Shown piece by piece: positions 8,522 to 16,882 of a stretch of DNA of 35,892 bases. The translations under genes were made by a program, and so were the position numbers. The notes beneath the pieces are model-generated. The model saw only the letters and a program-made list of their open reading frames with translations. It was not told where the DNA came from and did not search any database. Positions within the stretch are counted from its first letter, which is position 1. The number at the start of each line of letters is the position of its first letter. Source of the stretch: Desulfobacteraceae bacterium (GTDB lineage Bacteria > Desulfobacterota > Desulfobacteria > Desulfobacterales > Desulfosarcinaceae); the NCBI GenBank assembly GCA_024230435.1, contig JAAERL010000060.1, positions 1-35,892 on the forward strand. The letters run 5' to 3'.

Positions 8522-8605
8522 TTACGTATTCGCACCTTTAGCATAACACACAAGACGGGAAAAAAGGCATGCAAGATGGTATATTATTCAACACAAATCG
8601 TCTTA
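8522..8605. repeat. Half copy of palindromic repeat A fused behind repeat B
   Basis: Only the right half of repeat A is present: TTACGTATTCG, a CCTTTAGCATAACACACAAG segment, GGCATGCAAGATGGTATATT and the terminal AATCGTCTTA. The left half is absent and its place is taken by repeat B, 28 bases upstream. This looks like a recombinant between two members of the family. Confidence 0.65.
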
Positions 8606-8986
8606 TACTTCCGAGGGCGACGATAATCTGTTTCGCCATGTTTTCGCCCGGTTTAGAAGAAAAACTAAATGCCATAGTAAAAGCAAGGAGATGCTCCGAA
8701 ATCCACTTATTCTTCTAATTCTCAAATGAGACGATGGTTTTGAGGTTATACTAAATTAACAATGCCAGATCCAGAAACACAACATGAGCCTTCTTTTTAC
8801 AAGTCAATTTTCATGCACAAGTATATTTCACCATCTTATCTGCTGATAAATAGATAAAATATCAGACAGATATATTTGCGAATAGTCCTTATTTTCATGC
8901 GATAGACTCAGATCGCACCTTCTATCTAAATTGCCAACCGTGTCACGATCCTAATCGGATTACATTAAAACTAAAGGAGATTGATG

Positions 8987-10711
8987 ATGAAAAAAAACTC
9001 AAAAAAATTGTTTTTTTTTGTAATGCTCCTGATAATTACGCTTTTGAACACTTCACTTTATGCCTTTAATGACCCGGAACAAAACAAGGCGGATTATCGT
9101 AAAATGGCAATTGAGAATCCCTCCAGCTCTGCGGCTCCAATTCTGGCCTTTGAAGGTTTGGATATCAGTGATCACTATTTGGATTCATTATTGGCGTCGA
9201 TTGTGAATGATGAAACCGGAGATTTTAATTTAGCCCAGGTGATAAGGATATTATATTTCACGGATAAATACGATGAAAAGATACTGCCTGTTTTAAGCGA
9301 ACTGAATTACTGGCTGACCAAGGGCGAAGACTTATACTGTTATTGGTCTGAAAATCACATGATACTATGGATGTCCGCAGCCTATCTTATGAAACAGCGC
9401 GAAGGCTGGCAAATGGACACTGCCCTGGAACAAAGGCTTTCCCACTACCTGAAATTAAAAATCGAGTATGGATTCTATGAATTCTTTTCATCGGTCTACT
9501 TTACGTATTCACTTGCCGGGCTGCTCAATCTTGCCGATTTCGCCAAGGATGAACAGATCAGATATGAAGCTGAAAAGGCGGCAAAAATTCTGATGAAAAA
9601 CATATTGCTGCTGACTAACGATAAGGGAGCTTATTTTCCCTCTGCCGGCAGAAATTATGTCTCCAAATATACATCGGCATACAACCATAATCACACCACG
9701 ATCATTGAACTTGTCACAGGTTTGGCTGAACCGGATACAAGAGCCGGCTACATTGGCGGTTTTATTTCAACCTCTAGTATAGACCTGGCAGATGTTGCAA
9801 ATAGCTGGCGGAATACACTAAACACAACCTTGAATTTTGGGCACAGCCAGTCGGATAAATTAAAGGTTCACGCTGGATTTGACAGGCTTGACCGAACAAT
9901 CTTCCAGTGGAGTTCCGGTGGTTATTTCCACCCCGATACTGCAGCCGACACCAGTTACACCGTCAACTATTACGATTTGGGAAAAAACAAACATCTTGCG
10001 ATATTCGGCAGCGCTACCGGCTTTCCGGACAATTGGCTGGACAATTTGGCTAAAATAGGGGCAACCTTTGGCCGCAGTTCGGATATTTCCCACGCAACGA
10101 TTGATATTTTTAAAAACAAGGGCATTGTGTTGACCTCCCTGCACAATTATTACGGTGGATACTTTGGCTGGCAGCAATGGCCCTGGGCAGCCACAATCGA
10201 TGATATTGCCGTATGGACCCAATCCGGGCAAGTAAAAGAAAACTGGCGGGATCGCGGCGGGATCAACGCCAATTCACATCTGCCATACATCGATCAGGTA
10301 GACAATGTTGCTTTGATTTTGTACTGGCCCAATGCGGAAATACGCATTGCTGATACCTTTAATCAACTCGATACCAGTGTCGCCTTATATTGGCCCGCGG
10401 ATAGATTTGATGACTCCTTTGAATACGGTAAATGGATCATCGGGCGCAAAAACGATAGTTACGTGGCAGTTTACCGTGACGGAACCGGCGTCAAAAACGG
10501 TCATTACTATTCCGAAGCAAATCGTGGAAGGCAAGCCTGGGCCGTGGTCGTAGGAAATGTGGACATGCATCACAGTTTTGACAATTTTGTCAATGTTATC
10601 AAGACCTCTAATTATCGAATCAATTATTCATGGGATTGGTCAAAATGGACCATGGTATATGACGTAAAATTAACTGTCGATGGCATTAGCATAAGCAAAC
10701 GCTGGTGGTAA
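8987..10711 (+). CDS. Secreted protein, possible polysaccharide-lyase-like enzyme
   Basis: 574 residues from the ATG at 8987, chosen because AAAGGAGA (8973-8980) lies 6 bases upstream; the ATG at 8984 is possible. Residues 1-27 are a Sec signal peptide. The N-terminal half is predicted mostly helical, with a YCYWSENHMILW motif at about 120 and aromatic-rich helices, reminiscent of an alpha/alpha-toroid. The C-terminal half is rich in Tyr, Trp and Gly and beta-like (HNYYGGYFGWQQWPW, LPYIDQVDNVALILYWP), as in toroid plus beta-sandwich polysaccharide lyases and related enzymes. I cannot name the family or a substrate. It is monocistronic and convergent with aroH. Confidence 0.6.
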   Translation: MKKNSKKLFFFVMLLIITLLNTSLYAFNDPEQNKADYRKMAIENPSSSAAPILAFEGLDISDHYLDSLLASIVNDETGDFNLAQVIRILYFTDKYDEKILPVLSELNYWLTKGEDLYCYWSENHMILWMSAAYLMKQREGWQMDTALEQRLSHYLKLKIEYGFYEFFSSVYFTYSLAGLLNLADFAKDEQIRYEAEKAAKILMKNILLLTNDKGAYFPSAGRNYVSKYTSAYNHNHTTIIELVTGLAEPDTRAGYIGGFISTSSIDLADVANSWRNTLNTTLNFGHSQSDKLKVHAGFDRLDRTIFQWSSGGYFHPDTAADTSYTVNYYDLGKNKHLAIFGSATGFPDNWLDNLAKIGATFGRSSDISHATIDIFKNKGIVLTSLHNYYGGYFGWQQWPWAATIDDIAVWTQSGQVKENWRDRGGINANSHLPYIDQVDNVALILYWPNAEIRIADTFNQLDTSVALYWPADRFDDSFEYGKWIIGRKNDSYVAVYRDGTGVKNGHYYSEANRGRQAWAVVVGNVDMHHSFDNFVNVIKTSNYRINYSWDWSKWTMVYDVKLTVDGISISKRWW

Positions 10712-10914
10712 CGCCAGGTGCTTGCATTGTGTTATGACCAAGTTACACCTGAGATTGTGTTAATTTGGAATAATTGTTCAATCGGCTACTTTTTGCATAC
10801 GCAAAAAAACAATCGCTGACTAGCAAAATACGGCTTATACGAAGCACTGATTTACCCGTATATCCCGCAACAACTTCCCATTATCGGCCAGTCCTCTTTT
10901 ACGGTAAAAGCGGG

Positions 10915-11394
10915 TCAGGAGCCATCGGGATCGAATTGAATACTTTTAAAATCAAAATTCTTCAATTCCGCTTCAATTTCTTTCATGGAAATCTCGGGAA
11001 TAGTTTTGCGCTCCGGCCTCAACTCTTTTGCTTTGCGCAGGTAGACATGCGCAATTTGCTTTGCGGTGAGCTGTGTATTCCAATGCACCAATACGCGTAT
11101 ACAAAACGGCAAGCCGCCGGGCACCTGCATTTCATGGCCGCACATCAAGGCGGCATCATACCATCCGAGTTGACGCGCTGCTAAAGCCGGATAGGTGGCG
11201 TTAAGGCCGGGGGTGGTTGTAAAATAGGCGCTGGCCACATCTTCTACTTGAATATTGTTGGCCCGGATCATGATGTAAAGCATTTCGCGTGTTGCTTCCA
11301 GGATAGCTTCGCAGGTATTTTCTTCTACGGTTGTCGCCCCGCGAACGCCTCGGCAAACCAAGTTACGGCCCGATGTCTTTTCAGATGATTTCAT
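10915..11394 (-). CDS. aroH: AroH-type monofunctional chorismate mutase
   Basis: 159 residues. It converts chorismate to prephenate, the branch point to Phe and Tyr. The B. subtilis AroH active-site residues can be placed: Arg18 in CRGVRGATT (Arg7 of AroH), Glu88 in CGHEMQV (Glu78), Arg100 in [10 protein letters not shown] (Arg90) and Tyr118 (Tyr108), all at constant spacing. The N-terminus carries about 10 extra residues and the C-terminus about 25 relative to the B. subtilis enzyme. It is the last gene of a minus-strand operon, 30 bases after the oxidoreductase gene. The window also encodes an AroQ-type mutase domain fused in PheA (20302-21360), so two unrelated mutase folds coexist. Confidence 0.92.
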   Translation of the reverse strand: MKSSEKTSGRNLVCRGVRGATTVEENTCEAILEATREMLYIMIRANNIQVEDVASAYFTTTPGLNATYPALAARQLGWYDAALMCGHEMQVPGGLPFCIRVLVHWNTQLTAKQIAHVYLRKAKELRPERKTIPEISMKEIEAELKNFDFKSIQFDPDGS

Positions 11395-11424
11395 AGCTTA
11401 GTTTCCAAAACCTTAAGTAAATCT

Positions 11425-12441
11425 TCATTTCCGATGAAGTTCAAATCCGTAAAGACGTTCTATAAATTGTTGTGACAGGTACGTTTTTTCCACATCACAT
11501 ATCGGTTTTAGGTTGATCATCGCCAAAAGATGCTGTTTGAGTGGATTGTCAACAGCGATTAGCACCTCTTGCAGCTCGGAACTCATATTGCCGTCAAGAA
11601 TTTTGTTCCAGCTCATCGGTTCCCGGAAAATGGCCAAACGCCCCTCGGCGAACCCAAACCTTAAAACGAGTTGATCCAACCGCATACCACGAAAAAGCCC
11701 GCCCGTCTGCAACAAAATTTTACCGGTTTTCAGACCGCCCCCGGAAACAGGGTTCCATGAAAACCGGATTCCGGTAGACGATGCTGTTGCATCAACTTTA
11801 TCAATCGTTACCGGATCAATAGTGGGAATCAACGACCAGGGATGCACGGCCAAATCATTGATGAGACCGGATCTGGCCGTTTCAGATTGCCATAAAAACT
11901 CGAGTTCCCGTGCTCCGGCCAGCACAGGTCCCAAGTAATCGTGATTTTCCATGGCGTGTAAAACCGGCATCATAGGCAAATGCAAGCCGAAACGAGCAGC
12001 GTGTGGGTGCTCGCGCAACCGCTGCGCATGCACCAGGCTTGCTCCGTTACCGCAACCTGAGCTGTATGGTTTTTCACATAACAAAGCACCGTAGTTCAGC
12101 GCCTTGGGGCTATAGTGGGCATGAATGCCGTCGCCGGTGTTATTATCGCGGGCCGTCAGGCAGATTAATCCTGGGCGGTAACGTTCAAGAACCTTTTCCA
12201 ATTGGTGCTCGTTTATGACCTGGCAGCCGGTTACGGTACGCCAAATCCCCGAATATTTGTGTAAAATTTTTCCGGCCAGGGTTTCAGCGCCAGCCTGCTG
12301 TGTACGGGTCACGATGAGATGATCAAAGAAAAAAGGCATGGGCATTTTCCGGGCCTGGTCCGCAAGCCCGGAAATAACATTGATATAGTTTACAGCAAAA
12401 CGGCCGGCTCCAATGATCAAAACGCAAGATTGATTGTTCAC
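11425..12441 (-). CDS. Gfo/Idh/MocA-like NAD(P)-dependent oxidoreductase
   Basis: 338 residues starting at a GTG that overlaps the stop of the upstream cysteine desulfurase gene by 4 bases (GTGA), so translation is probably coupled. The N-terminus is a Rossmann strand-loop-helix (VLIIGAGRFAVNY), with LICLTARDNN in the fourth strand region and ALLCEKPYSS at about 120, where this superfamily carries its E-K-P motif. A later DLAVHPWSLIP segment fits the catalytic-domain position of the family. The dinucleotide motif is GAGRFA rather than strict GxGxxG. The substrate is unknown; the operon partners (sulfur mobilisation and chorismate mutase) do not reveal it. Confidence 0.7.
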   Translation of the reverse strand: MNNQSCVLIIGAGRFAVNYINVISGLADQARKMPMPFFFDHLIVTRTQQAGAETLAGKILHKYSGIWRTVTGCQVINEHQLEKVLERYRPGLICLTARDNNTGDGIHAHYSPKALNYGALLCEKPYSSGCGNGASLVHAQRLREHPHAARFGLHLPMMPVLHAMENHDYLGPVLAGARELEFLWQSETARSGLINDLAVHPWSLIPTIDPVTIDKVDATASSTGIRFSWNPVSGGGLKTGKILLQTGGLFRGMRLDQLVLRFGFAEGRLAIFREPMSWNKILDGNMSSELQEVLIAVDNPLKQHLLAMINLKPICDVEKTYLSQQFIERLYGFELHRK

Positions 12442-13595
12442 GCCTTATCACCAAAGGTTAACTGCTTGACCGCCCCGGAAACGGCCTTGATGGTTTGATC
12501 GATTTGCTCAACAGTGGTCATCCGTCCAACCGAGAAACGAAGTGTTCCCAGGGCATATTCTGCAGGGACCTTCATAGCCGCCAGGACATGGGACACATTT
12601 ACGGTTTCCGAATGGCAAGCCGCTCCGGCTGAAACAGCCACCTGGCCGCCAATCTTTTCTAACATTTTATCGGCTCTTAAGCCCTTGAACGCAATGCTGA
12701 GGGTATTGGGAAGCCTTTGTTCAACATGGCCGTTGAGGTGAATCCGCTCTTGTCCCACCGCCTCAATTATCCCTTTATGCAACCTTTCCCGCAAGAATTT
12801 CAGATGGGCTGTTTGCTGCTCCAAATCATGCAACGCAATCTCGCAAGCCTTGCCCAGACCGGCAATTTGCATCACGTTTTCGGTTCCTGCGCGACGTCCC
12901 CTTTCCTGTCCCGCCCCGTGAATAAATTTTTCAAGCGGAACCCCCTTACGAACATACAAAGCGCCGACTCCTTTGGGAGCATAAAGCTTGTGCCCGGCCA
13001 CGGACAGCAAATCCACCCCCAACTTATCGATTTGGACGACAATTTTGCCAACACTCTGGGCTGCATCGGTATGCATAAAAATTCCCTGGCTGACGGCAAT
13101 TGCGGCAATCTCACTAATTGGCTGAATCGTTCCGACTTCATTGTTGGCGTGCATTATGGTGACCAGCACAGTGTTATTTCGGATGGCTCCGGCCACGGCG
13201 GCAGGATCAACCAAACCGGTTGAATCAACGTCAAGATAGGTCGTTGCAACCCCTTCTCGTTTTAAATAGCGGCACACCTCCAGTACCGCGGGATGTTCGG
13301 CCGCACTTGTAATGATATGACGCCCTCTCTGTGCCAAGGCGCGGGCCACACCACAAATCGCATGGTTATTGGATTCCGTGCCCCCCGATGTAAAAAAAAT
13401 TTCCTCAGATCTGCAATTGAGCAATCCGGCAACCAATGCCCTTGCATTATCCACCGCTTGCCGGGCATTTTTTCCATACCAATGATTGCTGGAAGGATTG
13501 CCGAACTCGTTTTCCATATAGGGCCGCATGGCTTCTACGACCTCGGCAAGCAGCGGCGTAGTACCATTGTAATCAAGATAGATAGGTGGTTTCAT
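12438..13595 (-). CDS. nifS: Cysteine desulfurase, NifS/IscS family
   Basis: 385 residues, standard length for the family. A PLP enzyme that takes sulfur from cysteine and passes it as a persulfide, typically to Fe-S cluster assembly. Visible features: YLDYNGTTP at the N-terminus, FTSGGTESNN, His101 (AAEHPAV), Asp177 (HTDAAQ), the PLP Lys203 in SVAGHKLYAPKG, and the persulfide Cys327 in AGAACHSE on a short loop, as in NifS-like class I enzymes. First gene of the minus-strand operon with the oxidoreductase and aroH. No scaffold gene (iscU or nifU) is next to it. The symbol is by family; iscS is an equal alternative. Confidence 0.93.
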   Translation of the reverse strand: MKPPIYLDYNGTTPLLAEVVEAMRPYMENEFGNPSSNHWYGKNARQAVDNARALVAGLLNCRSEEIFFTSGGTESNNHAICGVARALAQRGRHIITSAAEHPAVLEVCRYLKREGVATTYLDVDSTGLVDPAAVAGAIRNNTVLVTIMHANNEVGTIQPISEIAAIAVSQGIFMHTDAAQSVGKIVVQIDKLGVDLLSVAGHKLYAPKGVGALYVRKGVPLEKFIHGAGQERGRRAGTENVMQIAGLGKACEIALHDLEQQTAHLKFLRERLHKGIIEAVGQERIHLNGHVEQRLPNTLSIAFKGLRADKMLEKIGGQVAVSAGAACHSETVNVSHVLAAMKVPAEYALGTLRFSVGRMTTVEQIDQTIKAVSGAVKQLTFGDKA

Positions 13596-13709
13596 ACGGA
13601 TTGCTCTTGGTTGTCATTGCAAAATGGTAAAAAAAACATTTAGATTATAAACTTTAGGGCGTTGAAAGATACAGGCTCTAAAGTAATCTAAAAAAAACAA
13701 AACAGCTAC

Positions 13710-13733
13710 GGCAAATTCGAAAAATCGAATTGC
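13710..13733. other. Short inverted repeat between nifS and a divergent small gene
   Basis: GGCAAATTCGA and TCGAATTGCC pair around an AAAA loop with one bulged base. It lies in the 150-base region between the minus-strand nifS operon and the plus-strand small membrane gene, so it could be an operator or an mRNA leader hairpin. There is no T-run that would make it a terminator. Confidence 0.4.
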
Positions 13734-13747
13734 CTTGGGACAATATT

Positions 13748-13948
13748 ATGGAGTTTATCATCCCCTTACTGGCGGGTATCCTTATATTTGCTGCTTATTT
13801 TATTGTGTTTTTTTTAAAGGGCCGTTGCCAAGATGGACAGGTTCGGTTTCAACGATGCGGCCAGGGCGCTGGCTGTCAGTGCAGAAGAGAAAATACACCG
13901 GAAAAGCAAAATGTTAACTCTAAGAACAAGGATGATCAAAGTTGCTGA
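13748..13948 (+). CDS. Small Cys-rich single-span membrane protein
   Basis: 66 residues from the ATG at 13748. One N-terminal transmembrane helix (MEFIIPLLAGILIFAAYFIVFFL) is followed by GRCQDG, then RCGQGAGCQC, a cluster of four Cys near the membrane, and a charged tail ending in Cys. The layout resembles NqrM and other FeoB-associated or NqrM-like small Cys proteins involved in metal or Fe-S handling, which would fit its place divergent from a cysteine desulfurase, but the match is only architectural. The ribosome binding site is weak (TGGGA). It may be a real small gene or a chance frame. Confidence 0.4.
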   Translation: MEFIIPLLAGILIFAAYFIVFFLKGRCQDGQVRFQRCGQGAGCQCRRENTPEKQNVNSKNKDDQSC

Positions 13949-14101
13949 CAGTTGTGGAGGCGCACCGGATTGGATTTTTTTTCAAAGTCTTGGATTCCTC
14001 AACGCCCCTAAAACGATTTTTTACGCCGATCGTCTGAACACGCGTTAACGGCTGCATTCTCAATGTCTGTATATATGCGCAAATTAGTTGGATGACCACG
14101 A

Positions 14102-14359
14102 TCAAGCATAAATATCGATCAACCGGCCTTGCATGGATTCTTTAATTGACCGTCCATCGGCCCCGTAGGCAAATCCGTCTACCTGTTTTCCGGGTGACGG
14201 CATGCGGTGGACTTTATGATGCCAGCTGGTTTGCCGCCGCTGAAACTGATGGTTCGAAAGCTTATTATCCTGCTGATTTAAAGAATTATTCTGCCTGATT
14301 GCCGGAACCGTAACAGGGGCAACCAAAGGCAGCTGTATCAGCTCTAACGTAGCGCTCAT
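14102..14359 (-). CDS. Conserved-looking 85-residue protein, unknown function
   Basis: The ATG at 14359 is preceded by AAAGGAAG at good spacing, which supports a real gene. The protein is polar, without signal peptide or membrane segment: it opens with MSATLELIQLPLVAPV, then a Gln/Asn-rich stretch, a basic FQRRQTSWHHKVHR segment and a C-terminal RGRLIDIY-like end (QGRLIDIYA). No family recognised. The upstream region on this strand holds two inverted repeats (14400-14423 and 14454-14486) that may belong to its leader. Confidence 0.5.
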   Translation of the reverse strand: MSATLELIQLPLVAPVTVPAIRQNNSLNQQDNKLSNHQFQRRQTSWHHKVHRMPSPGKQVDGFAYGADGRSIKESMQGRLIDIYA

Positions 14360-14765
14360 ACCATTATCTTCCTTTAGCTAGCGGCTCACATGTTTTTCAG
14401 GGCGTTCGCGGGGGAAAACGCCCCCATGCAAATTATTTAATTCTATTTTTTTTCTGCTTTGAATACAAGTCGTATTTGAAAAGCAGCCCCGAAAAATCAG
14501 ACCAGAAGCAGTTAGGGTTTTAAAAAATACCAACATACAGATATTACTGCAAATTTAAATCTTATAGCTCCCATAGTCAGCGTTTAATTCACAGGGGATA
14601 ATTACATATGAAAAAAATTGTGCAAAGTTAGTTTTCTTATAGTTTTATCTTAGTACAAAGCTAACAGACCGGGCAATTTTACCAGTCTTATCATCATGGC
14701 ACACACCTTATGTCTTATTGCCGATAATCAATACGGTAAAAAGGGGCCTGAAAAATTGCAGCACA
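14360..14765. other. Intergenic region with two hairpins
   Basis: GGGCGTT (14400-14406) pairs with AACGCCC (14417-14423), and CTGCTTT (14454-14460) with AAAGCAG (14480-14486), extended inside by AATAC/GTATT. Both lie upstream of the minus-strand gene at 14102-14359 and downstream of the lipoprotein gene. Neither is followed by a T-run in the minus direction, so they are not clear intrinsic terminators. Nothing else was recognised. Confidence 0.4.
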
Positions 14766-15281
14766 TTACGGCCACCTGTAAGGGCGGTCATTATCGCCCC
14801 GGTTTCGGTTTGAGTGGGGAAATACCGTCATCGGCTGAGAAATCGCCAGCACCTTATCCGACTTGAACGTCACGATGGGAAGCGCCCACACAGAGTACCA
14901 TAAGCCAATCCGGTTCTTTTGATTGTCCAAAATATAAGCGCCGTTAGGTTCGATATTATATTCCGCTCCCGGTTGGTCTTTCATACGATCTACCCATGTT
15001 CTGAGCTGTTTTTCCGTCATAATAACCGGGCGCCAGGAAGGCGCTTCCAATGTGTATTTTTTGCGCAGCCCCACGATTGCCACGGGCTTGGCATCATGAC
15101 CGCTGATATAGTACGAATAGTTATTATCAACTTGATATTGCTCAAAAATACGTTGAGCACTGACTTTACGGTCAAAGTGTTTGCCACTGGTGACACATCC
15201 GGTCGCAGCTCCAAAAAAAACCGGGATAATTATCCAATATATAACGCATATACCGCGCATCATTGCTGATTTTCCAGACAT
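14766..15281 (-). CDS. Predicted lipoprotein, unknown function
   Basis: 171 residues. The hydrophobic N-terminus ends in a lipobox-like AATGC with the candidate lipidated Cys29, so the mature protein should be attached to the inner or outer membrane. The mature part carries FEQYQVDNNYSYYISG, a GLRKKYTLEAPSWRPV segment and EKQLRTWVDRM, followed by a beta-like GLWYSVWALPIVTF end. I believe this pattern occurs in other sulfate-reducer lipoproteins, but no function is known to me. A GAGG sequence upstream of the ATG is a moderate ribosome binding site. It is divergent from the TraB-like gene. Confidence 0.65.
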   Translation of the reverse strand: MSGKSAMMRGICVIYWIIIPVFFGAATGCVTSGKHFDRKVSAQRIFEQYQVDNNYSYYISGHDAKPVAIVGLRKKYTLEAPSWRPVIMTEKQLRTWVDRMKDQPGAEYNIEPNGAYILDNQKNRIGLWYSVWALPIVTFKSDKVLAISQPMTVFPHSNRNRGDNDRPYRWP

Positions 15282-15544
15282 AAGTCACACCTCACATATT
15301 TGGGGGTATTGAAACTTCAAATCGCCCCATTTTTCAATAACGGGTGATTACCTCTTTTCAGGCCGTTATTGAATGCACGTTAACCGTATATTCTTACATA
15401 CTGTCGGTATCGTTGTTGATTCCTGACAATTTTAAAGCTAAGGTAATTACAATACCTTAAAAAATTAAAAAAAAGAATCTTGCTGACAATATAATAATAC
15501 CAGAGTGAAAAACAGGATTTTTAAAAGGATTACAGGAAAACAGC

Positions 15545-16642
15545 ATGGCCCTCATGAATAGAAAAAATGCCTTCATATTCGGCCAAATCATATTGTTCGC
15601 AATTGTGTTGGGCCTGTTGGGAAATCCGAATGCATCGGCTGATATTTACCGGTGGAAAGATGCCGATGGAAAATGGCATTTTACTGACAGCCCTCCTTCC
15701 GAAGAGCAAGTGGAACGTCTGGGTTCGGAAATCATTCAGGAAACATCACCGCCGCCCCAATCAAATGATAAACCGTTGGTGCAAGATCAAAAGCTGCCGG
15801 ACAAAAACCCTTTGCCTTCAAACTCGGCATTTTCCTCCGCCTCTGGAAAAAACGGCCTGTTCTGGAAAATAAGCAAAAACGGTCTACGTCCGAGCTATTT
15901 ATTGGGAACCATCCATTCCTCGGACCCTAGAGTGACTCAATTGCGCTCTGAAGTTCAACAGGCCCTGGACACTTCGGATGCGTTTGTTATGGAAATGCTT
16001 TTGGATACGAGCGTTTTTATGCAACTGGGAAACAATATCATGCTCAACGGCGGCAAAAGCCTGGATCAACTATTGGGCCAACCACTTTTTCAGCGCGTAG
16101 TAAATGCTGTGGCCGGTTACGGGTTGCCGGAAATGGTCACCATGCAACTGAAACCATGGTTTATTATGGCCTTATTGAGCATGCCCAAACCAACCGGCGG
16201 TCAGGTGCTGGACATGGTTCTTTTCCAACGCGCCAAAAGCCGGGGCAAACCCGCAACCGGCCTGGAAACCGCCCAGGAACAAATGGCGGTATTCGAGTCA
16301 ATTCCCCTTGACGATCAAATCTCATTGCTTAAAATGACTTTGGACCAGTTGCCTCAACTTCCGGGGATGTTTGAAGCCTTGATACAGGCGTATGTAGCCG
16401 ATGATCTGGAAAAAATAGAAAAATTGGCCGATCAATACAAAAACCAAAGCGATATAAGCGCCCTGAAGCGCTTCATGTTCAAATTAAACGATGAACGTAA
16501 CACACGCATGGCGGTACGCATGACTTCCTACCTTCAGCAAGGAAATACCTTTATTGCCGTAGGCGCTTTACATCTGGCCGGCAATTCCGGTTTGCTCCAA
16601 AGCCTTCGGCAAAATGGGTACGTTCTTACACCTGTGCGGTAA
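15545..16642 (+). CDS. DUF4124 domain fused to TraB/GumN family protein
   Basis: 365 residues with an N-terminal signal peptide or anchor (about 10-32). A DUF4124 segment follows (ADIYRWKDADGKWHFTDSPP, residues 32-51), then a Pro-rich linker and the TraB/GumN domain from about residue 104. Family landmarks: LLGTIHSSDPR with GTIH at 121-124, GLETAQEQ with Glu241, LNDERNTRMA at about 314, and AVGALHLAGNSGL with GALH at 340-343. The two Gx(x)H motifs and the Glu are the proposed metal-binding residues shared with the Tiki/EreA-like superfamily, so a periplasmic metal-dependent hydrolase is plausible. The physiological substrate is unknown. Confidence 0.88.
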   Translation: MALMNRKNAFIFGQIILFAIVLGLLGNPNASADIYRWKDADGKWHFTDSPPSEEQVERLGSEIIQETSPPPQSNDKPLVQDQKLPDKNPLPSNSAFSSASGKNGLFWKISKNGLRPSYLLGTIHSSDPRVTQLRSEVQQALDTSDAFVMEMLLDTSVFMQLGNNIMLNGGKSLDQLLGQPLFQRVVNAVAGYGLPEMVTMQLKPWFIMALLSMPKPTGGQVLDMVLFQRAKSRGKPATGLETAQEQMAVFESIPLDDQISLLKMTLDQLPQLPGMFEALIQAYVADDLEKIEKLADQYKNQSDISALKRFMFKLNDERNTRMAVRMTSYLQQGNTFIAVGALHLAGNSGLLQSLRQNGYVLTPVR

Positions 16643-16882
16643 ATCAAATGCAAAACACTGTTTCCCGTTGAAAACACCACCTGCTGGTCCACTACGGGCA
16701 ATGACACCAGACCGGACTCCATCTCAAGCTAAAAGTCTATTGTTGGAATGACAAATCCCCAAGTCGTCAAGCGTTAACAAAGACATAGATTCAATATAAA
16801 AGAGCCATCTAATAATTGCCTTAATTCGCGGTTATTAAGGGGCTTGGAAGCTATTAACCTTCTTTAGCAAAAAAAAGTTATA

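Larger units (their letters stand above)
7819..8986. other. Long gene-poor region carrying a composite repeat
   Basis: About 1.17 kb with no gene I can support. A 54-codon frame at 7892-8056 (Lys-rich, one CTRC pair) has no good ribosome binding site. The stretch at 8170-8330 reads like decayed coding sequence but I could not assign it. The repeat B/repeat A chimera at 8391-8605 is described separately. The last 100 bases should hold the promoter of the secreted protein at 8987. Confidence 0.4.

Noticed and set aside
10790-10807. TTTTTGC-ATAC-GCAAAAA inverted repeat as a terminator
   Set aside because: The stem is almost all A-T and no T-run follows the stem on either strand; too weak to call.
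10774-11184. 136-codon plus-strand frame opposite aroH
   Set aside because: AroH active-site residues are all intact on the minus strand; the plus frame is an antisense shadow.
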